Assembly: GCA_963757135.1 (NCBI GenBank)
Contig: CAVWQE010000002.1
Span: 62,001-126,000 of the forward strand
DNA length: 64,000 nt
Reading direction: 5' to 3'
From: Gp1-AA145 sp963757135
GTDB lineage: Bacteria > Acidobacteriota > Terriglobia > Terriglobales > Acidobacteriaceae
Shown: piece after piece, positions 59,451-64,000 of the stretch
Numbering within the stretch: the first letter of the stretch is position 1
Layout: each line of letters opens with the position of its first letter
Program-made: the position numbers and the translations under genes
The notes under the pieces: model-generated
What the model was told of the DNA's origin: nothing
The model's database searches: none
What the model saw: only the letters and a program-made list of their open reading frames with translations

Positions 59451-59478
59451 TCACCGACAACTGACCACTGACAACTGA
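59451..59478. repeat. Heptamer half-repeat just before carB
   Basis: CACCGACAACTGACCACTGA followed by CAACTGA ends 5 bp before the carB start codon and occupies the place of a ribosome binding site. Confidence 0.6.
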
Positions 59479-59483
59479 ATTCA

Positions 59484-62400
59484 ATGCCCAAACGCACTGA
59501 CATCTCCAAAATTCTCATCCTCGGGTCGGGGCCCATCATCATCGGCCAATCCGCCGAGTTCGACTACTCCGGCACCCAGGCCTGCAAGGCGCTCAAGACC
59601 GAAGGATACGAAGTCGTGCTGGCCAACTCGAACCCGGCCACCATCATGACCGATCCCGAGGTTGCCGACCGCACTTACATTGAGCCGCTCACCCGCGAAT
59701 ATCTGGAAGAAATCATTCGGGTCGAGCGCGAGCTCTCACCGTTAGCGGGATTCGCCGTTCTTCCCACCGTCGGCGGACAGACCGCTCTCAACCTGGCTAT
59801 CGAACTCTACGAAAGCGGCGTGCTCGAAAAGTACGGCGTGAAGCTGATCGGCGCGAGTGTCGATGCGATCAAGAAAGCCGAGGACCGTCTCTACTTCAAA
59901 GACGCGATGCAGAAGATCGGCCTCGACGTTCCGAAATCGGCGCTGGTCAACAATCTGAAAGATGGCCTGGAGTTTGCCGGCAAAATCGGATTCCCTGTAA
60001 TTGTCCGCCCCAGCTTCACCCTCGGCGGCTCCGGCGGCGGCATGGCGTACAACCGAGAAGAGCTGCTCGATGTACTCGCCCGGGGCCTCGATTTCTCTCC
60101 GGTTCACGAAGCGCTGATTGAAGAGTCGGTTTTGGGGTGGAAAGAATACGAGCTTGAGGTCATGCGCGACCTCAAGGACAACGTCATCATTATTTGTTCG
60201 ATCGAAAACTTCGATCCCATGGGCGTACACACCGGCGATTCCATTACCGTCGCCCCGGCGCAGACGCTCACTGACCGCGAATACCAGGCGATGCGTGATG
60301 CATCGATTGCTGTGATCCGCGAAATCGGAGTCGAAACCGGCGGATCGAATATTCAATTTGGCGTGCACCCGAATACCGGCCGCATGGTTGTGATCGAGAT
60401 GAACCCGCGCGTTTCGCGGTCGTCGGCGCTGGCGTCGAAAGCCACGGGATTCCCAATTGCAAAGATTGCCGCCAAGCTCGCTGTCGGATACACGCTCGAC
60501 GAGATTCCCAACGACATCACCCGCAAAACTCCCGCATGCTTCGAGCCGACGCTCGACTACGTGGTCGTAAAAATTCCCAAGTGGCAGTTCGAAAAATTTC
60601 CCGGCGCGGACGAAAATCTTGGCCCGCAAATGAAGTCGGTCGGCGAGGTCATGGCCATCGGCCGGACATTCAAAGAGGCACTGATGAAGGGCGTGCGTGC
60701 GCTTGATACCGGCAAGCGCGTCGGCTCAGAAAAAATCGAGCCTAAGATTCTTACCCAGCGTCTGGTTACACCGCACCCAGAACGCCTGAGCTATGTTCGC
60801 TACGCCATCCGCCAGGGCCACACCGTCAAGCAGCTCGCAAAAATGACTGGCATTGACCCGTGGTTCCTTTACCAGCTTAAAGAAATTAATGACATGCAGC
60901 TCGAGGTCGAGAAGCATCCGTTGGAGTCGGTTCCAACTGAAGTTCTGCGAGAAGCCAAGCGCATGGGGTTCTCTGACGGACGACTCGCCGGGACCTGGCG
61001 GTTGAGCGGCAAGGGCGATCAGGAAAAAATTCGCCATCTGCGTAAAAAACACAAAGTCCAACCGGTTTACAAGCGCGTGGACACCTGCGCCGCCGAATTC
61101 GAAAGCTACACTCCGTATCTTTACTCGACCTACGAAGAAGAAGACGAAGCCACGCCGACGCCGAAGAAGAAGGTCATGATTCTGGGCAGCGGGCCCAACC
61201 GCATCGGGCAGGGAATTGAGTTCGATTACTGTTGCTGCCACGCCAGCTTTGCTCTGCGCGAGGACGGATACGAGACCATCATGGTCAACTGCAATCCCGA
61301 AACCGTCTCGACCGATTACGATACCAGCGACCGCCTCTACTTCGAGCCGCTGACCTTCGAAGATGTGTGGGCGATTTACGAACATGAAACATCTGCGGGG
61401 GCCGATGTCGGTGTCATCGTTCAGTTCGGCGGACAGACTCCGCTGAACCTGGCTTTGCCACTGAAGCAGTCGGGCGTAAAGATTATCGGCACGTCGCCCG
61501 AGTACATCGATCTCGCTGAAGACCGCAAACGCTTCGGCAAGCTGCTCGACGAACTCGGCATCCCGCAGGCGCCCGGCGCGATGGCGGCGTCACTTGAAGA
61601 AGCGGTGGCCGGGGCCGCGAAGATCGGCTATCCGGTGCTGGTGCGTCCTTCTTATGTGCTCGGCGGACGTGCGATGGTCATCGCCTACGACGAGGAAACC
61701 GTCGTGCGCTACATGAAAGAAGCGGTTGAATATTCGCAGGACCGTCCGGTACTGATCGATCACTTCCTCGAAGACGCAATCGAAGTTGACGTGGACGCGC
61801 TCTCGGACGGGGAAGATGTCGTCATCGGCGGAATTATGCAACATATCGAAGAAGCCGGAATCCACTCCGGCGATTCGTCGTGCGTGCTCCCGGCGGTAGA
61901 TATTCCCGATCATCTGCTGACGCGCATGCGCGAGTACACATTCAAGTTGGCGCGCGCGTTGAAAGTCGTCGGCCTGATGAACGTGCAGTTCGCGATCCCG
62001 CGATCTGAATACAGCAATGACCGTGTGGGAACGGGCATTTCTGCCCGTTCAGGCGGAGCCAACGGCTCCGCAGGGGGAACGGTTTATGTCCTCGAAGTCA
62101 ACCCGCGCGCCTCGCGCACGGTCCCTTACGTCTCCAAAGCCACCGGTGTCCCGATGGCGAAAATCGCTGCGCGATTGATGACCGGGCGTAAGCTCCGCGA
62201 ATTCCTGCCTGAATATATCGACCAGCAGAAAGATCTCGATACTGGCTCGCACTATTACGTGAAGTCGCCGGTGTTCCCGTGGAACAAATTCCCTGGCGTT
62301 GATACCGTCCTCGGCCCGGAGATGAAATCCACTGGTGAAGTGATGGGCGTGGCCGACAACTTCGGCGAAGCGTTCGCCAAAGCGCAAATCGCCGCCGGGC

Positions 62401-62837
62401 AGAAGCTCCCGACCCAAGGCTGCGTCTTCGTGAGCGTGACTGATCACGACAAGCCGCACGTCGCCGACGTCGCCCGCAAATTCGTTGACATGGGATTCAA
62501 GCTGGTCGCCACCGCCGGCACCGCCGACGTGATCGAAGCGGCCGGCATGGCGTGCGAGCGCGTGTACAAGGTAAAAGAAGGACGCCCCAACGTGGTTGAT
62601 CTAATCAAAGGCGACCGCATTCAGTTGATCGTCAACACTCCGGAAGGCGCCGATCCATTCTTCGACGAAAAAGCCATCCGTCGCGCAGCTGTCACTGCGC
62701 GCATTCCGACAATCACCACGCTGGCCGCCGCCCGCGCCGCCGCGGAAGGAATTGCCGCATTGCAACGTGGGGAAGTGAATGTAAAAGCGCTGCAGCATTT
62801 GCACGCGGAGCGGGTCGCCAAAGCGCTGTCGTCCTGA
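59484..62837 (+). CDS. carB: Carbamoyl-phosphate synthase large subunit
   Basis: Makes carbamoyl phosphate from bicarbonate, ammonia and two ATP. The two homologous ATP-grasp halves start KILILGSGPIIIGQSAEFDY and KVMILGSGPNRIGQGIEFDY. Both have the glycine loop RPSFTLGGSGGGMAYN or RPSYVLGGRAMVIAYD and the metal-binding LEVNPRASRT/IEMNPRVSRS. The MGS-like allosteric domain is at the end (GFKLVATAGTADVI). At 1117 residues it is ~40 longer than E. coli CarB, because of ~20-25 extra residues near 840-865, next to a palindromic DNA insert. ATG 59484 follows a heptamer repeat rather than a Shine-Dalgarno sequence. Confidence 0.97.
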   Translation: MPKRTDISKILILGSGPIIIGQSAEFDYSGTQACKALKTEGYEVVLANSNPATIMTDPEVADRTYIEPLTREYLEEIIRVERELSPLAGFAVLPTVGGQTALNLAIELYESGVLEKYGVKLIGASVDAIKKAEDRLYFKDAMQKIGLDVPKSALVNNLKDGLEFAGKIGFPVIVRPSFTLGGSGGGMAYNREELLDVLARGLDFSPVHEALIEESVLGWKEYELEVMRDLKDNVIIICSIENFDPMGVHTGDSITVAPAQTLTDREYQAMRDASIAVIREIGVETGGSNIQFGVHPNTGRMVVIEMNPRVSRSSALASKATGFPIAKIAAKLAVGYTLDEIPNDITRKTPACFEPTLDYVVVKIPKWQFEKFPGADENLGPQMKSVGEVMAIGRTFKEALMKGVRALDTGKRVGSEKIEPKILTQRLVTPHPERLSYVRYAIRQGHTVKQLAKMTGIDPWFLYQLKEINDMQLEVEKHPLESVPTEVLREAKRMGFSDGRLAGTWRLSGKGDQEKIRHLRKKHKVQPVYKRVDTCAAEFESYTPYLYSTYEEEDEATPTPKKKVMILGSGPNRIGQGIEFDYCCCHASFALREDGYETIMVNCNPETVSTDYDTSDRLYFEPLTFEDVWAIYEHETSAGADVGVIVQFGGQTPLNLALPLKQSGVKIIGTSPEYIDLAEDRKRFGKLLDELGIPQAPGAMAASLEEAVAGAAKIGYPVLVRPSYVLGGRAMVIAYDEETVVRYMKEAVEYSQDRPVLIDHFLEDAIEVDVDALSDGEDVVIGGIMQHIEEAGIHSGDSSCVLPAVDIPDHLLTRMREYTFKLARALKVVGLMNVQFAIPRSEYSNDRVGTGISARSGGANGSAGGTVYVLEVNPRASRTVPYVSKATGVPMAKIAARLMTGRKLREFLPEYIDQQKDLDTGSHYYVKSPVFPWNKFPGVDTVLGPEMKSTGEVMGVADNFGEAFAKAQIAAGQKLPTQGCVFVSVTDHDKPHVADVARKFVDMGFKLVATAGTADVIEAAGMACERVYKVKEGRPNVVDLIKGDRIQLIVNTPEGADPFFDEKAIRRAAVTARIPTITTLAAARAAAEGIAALQRGEVNVKALQHLHAERVAKALSS
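62029..62071. repeat. REP-like double hairpin inserted in-frame in carB
   Basis: Hairpin 1 has arms GAACGGGCA (62029-62037) and TGCCCGTTC (62042-62050). Hairpin 2 has arms GCGGAGCC (62053-62060) and GGCTCCGC (62064-62071). They encode the low-complexity peptide TGISARSGGANGSAGG, which interrupts the family block between MNVQFAI and VYVLEVN. Confidence 0.85.
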
Positions 62838-62908
62838 GCGGAGTATCAGCGATGGGGGTGCTGAATTGCGCAGCGGAGCTTCTCCCGCTCCCGTTCTAAA
62901 ATGTTTCC

Positions 62909-63280
62909 GTGTACTCGCCCCAACTCCTCGATCACTTTGAGCACCCGCGCAATGCGGGCGTTCTCGATTCGCCGGATGCGGTCGTAGAGCTTGAAAATCC
63001 GGTTTGTGGTGACGTGCTTGCGCTGTCGGCGCGAATTGCGGGCAGTCGAATCGTTGAGATCCGATTCAAAGCCAAAGGCTGCGTTCCCGCCATGGCTTGC
63101 GGATCGGCTCTGACCACATTGGCCTCCGGCCGCACGCTGACGGAAGCGGCCGACATCAAAGTGGACGAAGTGGTCGCTGTCCTCGGCGAGTTGCCCCAGG
63201 CGTCAAATCATGCTGCCCATTTGGCGCTTGACGCCCTCAGGTTGCTCCTTCGCAACGCCAGGAACAGCGAAAAGCGATGA
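62909..63280 (+). CDS. IscU/NifU-N-like iron-sulfur scaffold, third Cys missing
   Basis: A 123-residue protein with the IscU fold. It opens with YSPQLLDHFEHPRNAGVLD and has two of the three scaffold cysteines, in ENPVCGDVLAL and KAKGCVPAMACGSALTTL. In IscU the third Cys lies in an HCS motif. The equivalent here reads ASNHAAHLALDAL, with Ala in place of Cys. The Asp next to the first Cys is retained. It may bind a metal or cluster differently, or act with a partner. The GTG start at 62909 lacks a strong ribosome site. It is 71 bp from carB. Confidence 0.75.
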   Translation: MYSPQLLDHFEHPRNAGVLDSPDAVVELENPVCGDVLALSARIAGSRIVEIRFKAKGCVPAMACGSALTTLASGRTLTEAADIKVDEVVAVLGELPQASNHAAHLALDALRLLLRNARNSEKR

Positions 63281-63306
63281 AGACGCGACACGAGGAAAGC
63301 CGCTCG

Positions 63307-64000
63307 TGTTGAACCACATTGAAAGTGTCCCCTTGAGACCACATTAGAAGTGTCCCCTTTAGAGTTCCTCCGACGAGGAGGAACCGCGATTGGGGAGAAC
63401 GGGATTGAGTAAGAAAGAGTTGAGCCGAGTGGAAGTGATGGGGCGGGTGAAGGCGCACAGTCTGCGATTGTGCGAGGCGGCGGAGATGCTGGGGTTGAGT
63501 TATCGGCAGAGCAAGCGGATCTGGGCGCGGTACCGGGTGGGCGGAGCGAAGGCGCTGCAGCATGGCAACTGTGGGCGGGTATCGAACCGGGCTTACACGG
63601 CGGAGTTTCGAGCTGCAGTACTGAAACAGGTCCAGGCCCGGTATGAGGATTTTGGCCCGACGTTGGCTTGTGAGCATCTGGCCAGCGATGACGGACTTGC
63701 CGTGCATGCTGAGACCCTGCAGCGCTGGCTGAAAGAGGCCGGCCTGTGGCAAAGGCAGCGGCGGCGGAAACCGTATCGCCAGCGGCGGGAAGCCAAGGCG
63801 CATTTTGGCGAACTGGTGCAGATGGACGGAAGCTTTCACCAATGGCTGGAGGAACGCGGACCGCGCAGCTGCCTGATGCACATGGTCGACGATGCCACGA
63901 CGAAAGCGCTGGGCTGGTTCACGGCGGAGGAGTCGATCTGGGCGGCGGTGGCAGTGTTGCGGCGCTGGATCGAGCGCTACGGGGTGCCACAAGCGCTGTA
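63307..64000 (+). mobile_element. ISNCY-like element, 5' part (runs off the window)
   Basis: Begins TGTTGAACCACATTG, the same end as the copy at 52587. It carries the same two 22-bp tandem units (63313-63334 and 63338-63359). The element is inserted 26 bp after the IscU-like stop codon. Its right end is not in the window. Confidence 0.85.
63390..64000 (+). CDS. ISNCY-like transposase (partial, N-terminal ~203 residues)
   Basis: TTG 63390 has GAGGAGGAAC ~7 bases upstream, and the frame is open to the window end. It encodes GRTGLSKKELSRVEVMGRVK, the HTH (LCEAAEMLGLSYRQSKRIWA) and the first catalytic Asp in VQMDGSFHQW. It differs from the truncated copy at 51497-52504 by a few substitutions (e.g. 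WARYR in place of WARYW, and DGN to HGN). This copy may be the functional one. Confidence 0.85.
   Translation, partial: MGRTGLSKKELSRVEVMGRVKAHSLRLCEAAEMLGLSYRQSKRIWARYRVGGAKALQHGNCGRVSNRAYTAEFRAAVLKQVQARYEDFGPTLACEHLASDDGLAVHAETLQRWLKEAGLWQRQRRRKPYRQRREAKAHFGELVQMDGSFHQWLEERGPRSCLMHMVDDATTKALGWFTAEESIWAAVAVLRRWIERYGVPQAL

Noticed and set aside
63237..63992. Long minus-strand frame at the window end
   Set aside because: It is the complement of the ISNCY transposase, whose plus-strand frame is open to the edge and carries DDE motifs.

Overview
The window looks like a chromosomal segment of an Acidobacteriota (Terriglobia-like) genome. The lineage call rests on an Oar-type carboxypeptidase-regulatory/TonB-dependent receptor, a TPR protein with the 'VWFA-related, acidobacterial' domain, a VWA/FHA/SpoIIE signalling style, a HGSNAT-like acyltransferase and many heptamer-based intergenic inverted repeats. 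It is an inference, not a database result.

Layout. 1-8.4 kb: the 3' end of lptB, then rpoN (sigma-54), a divergent cyclase-domain protein, a NagX-like membrane acyltransferase, long-form hpf, a CpaE/TadZ-like ATPase and a PilZ protein. 8.5-15.5 kb: an MFS exporter, a 1117-residue TonB-dependent receptor with a strong terminator and a near-perfect sigma-54 promoter, a site-2 protease and a DinB-fold protein. 15.7-26 kb: korAB (2-oxoacid:ferredoxin oxidoreductase), a VWA/TPR protein, an FHA-GAF-SpoIIE phosphatase, an M28 peptidase, a small TonB protein and a GT39-type glycosyltransferase. 26-34 kb: a complete phosphate regulon on the minus strand (phoU2, pstS, pstC-pstA-pstB-phoU-phoB-phoR), whose transcription units share an 11-bp-period Pho-box-like repeat. 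34-36.3 kb: an MscS channel and a Flp pilin. 36.3-50.4 kb: a minus-strand nuo (complex I) operon in the order A-C-D-E-F-G-H-J-K-L-M-N, with nuoB and nuoI absent.

50.4-54.1 kb is an insertion island. It holds two inverted copies of an IS481-like element and a truncated ISNCY-like element fused to one of them, placed between the nuo promoter and a small membrane-protein gene. 54.2-56.9 kb: an unknown protein, a ParB-like mini protein, a dual-specificity phosphatase, lepB and a mazEF pair. 57-63.3 kb: carA and carB, separated by a small secreted protein and a REP-associated tyrosine transposase (RAYT), followed by an IscU-like protein. A third IS (ISNCY, intact 5' part) runs off the window end.

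The most distinctive theme is small palindromic DNA. Heptamer-type inverted repeats sit at five nuo gene junctions that do not overlap, and a REP-like palindrome sits at a sixth. REP-like hairpins appear in-frame inside carB, nuoL and nuoG, and in the 3' end of the RAYT gene itself, so housekeeping proteins seem to carry peptide inserts encoded by mobile palindromes. No tRNA, rRNA or CRISPR array was seen.
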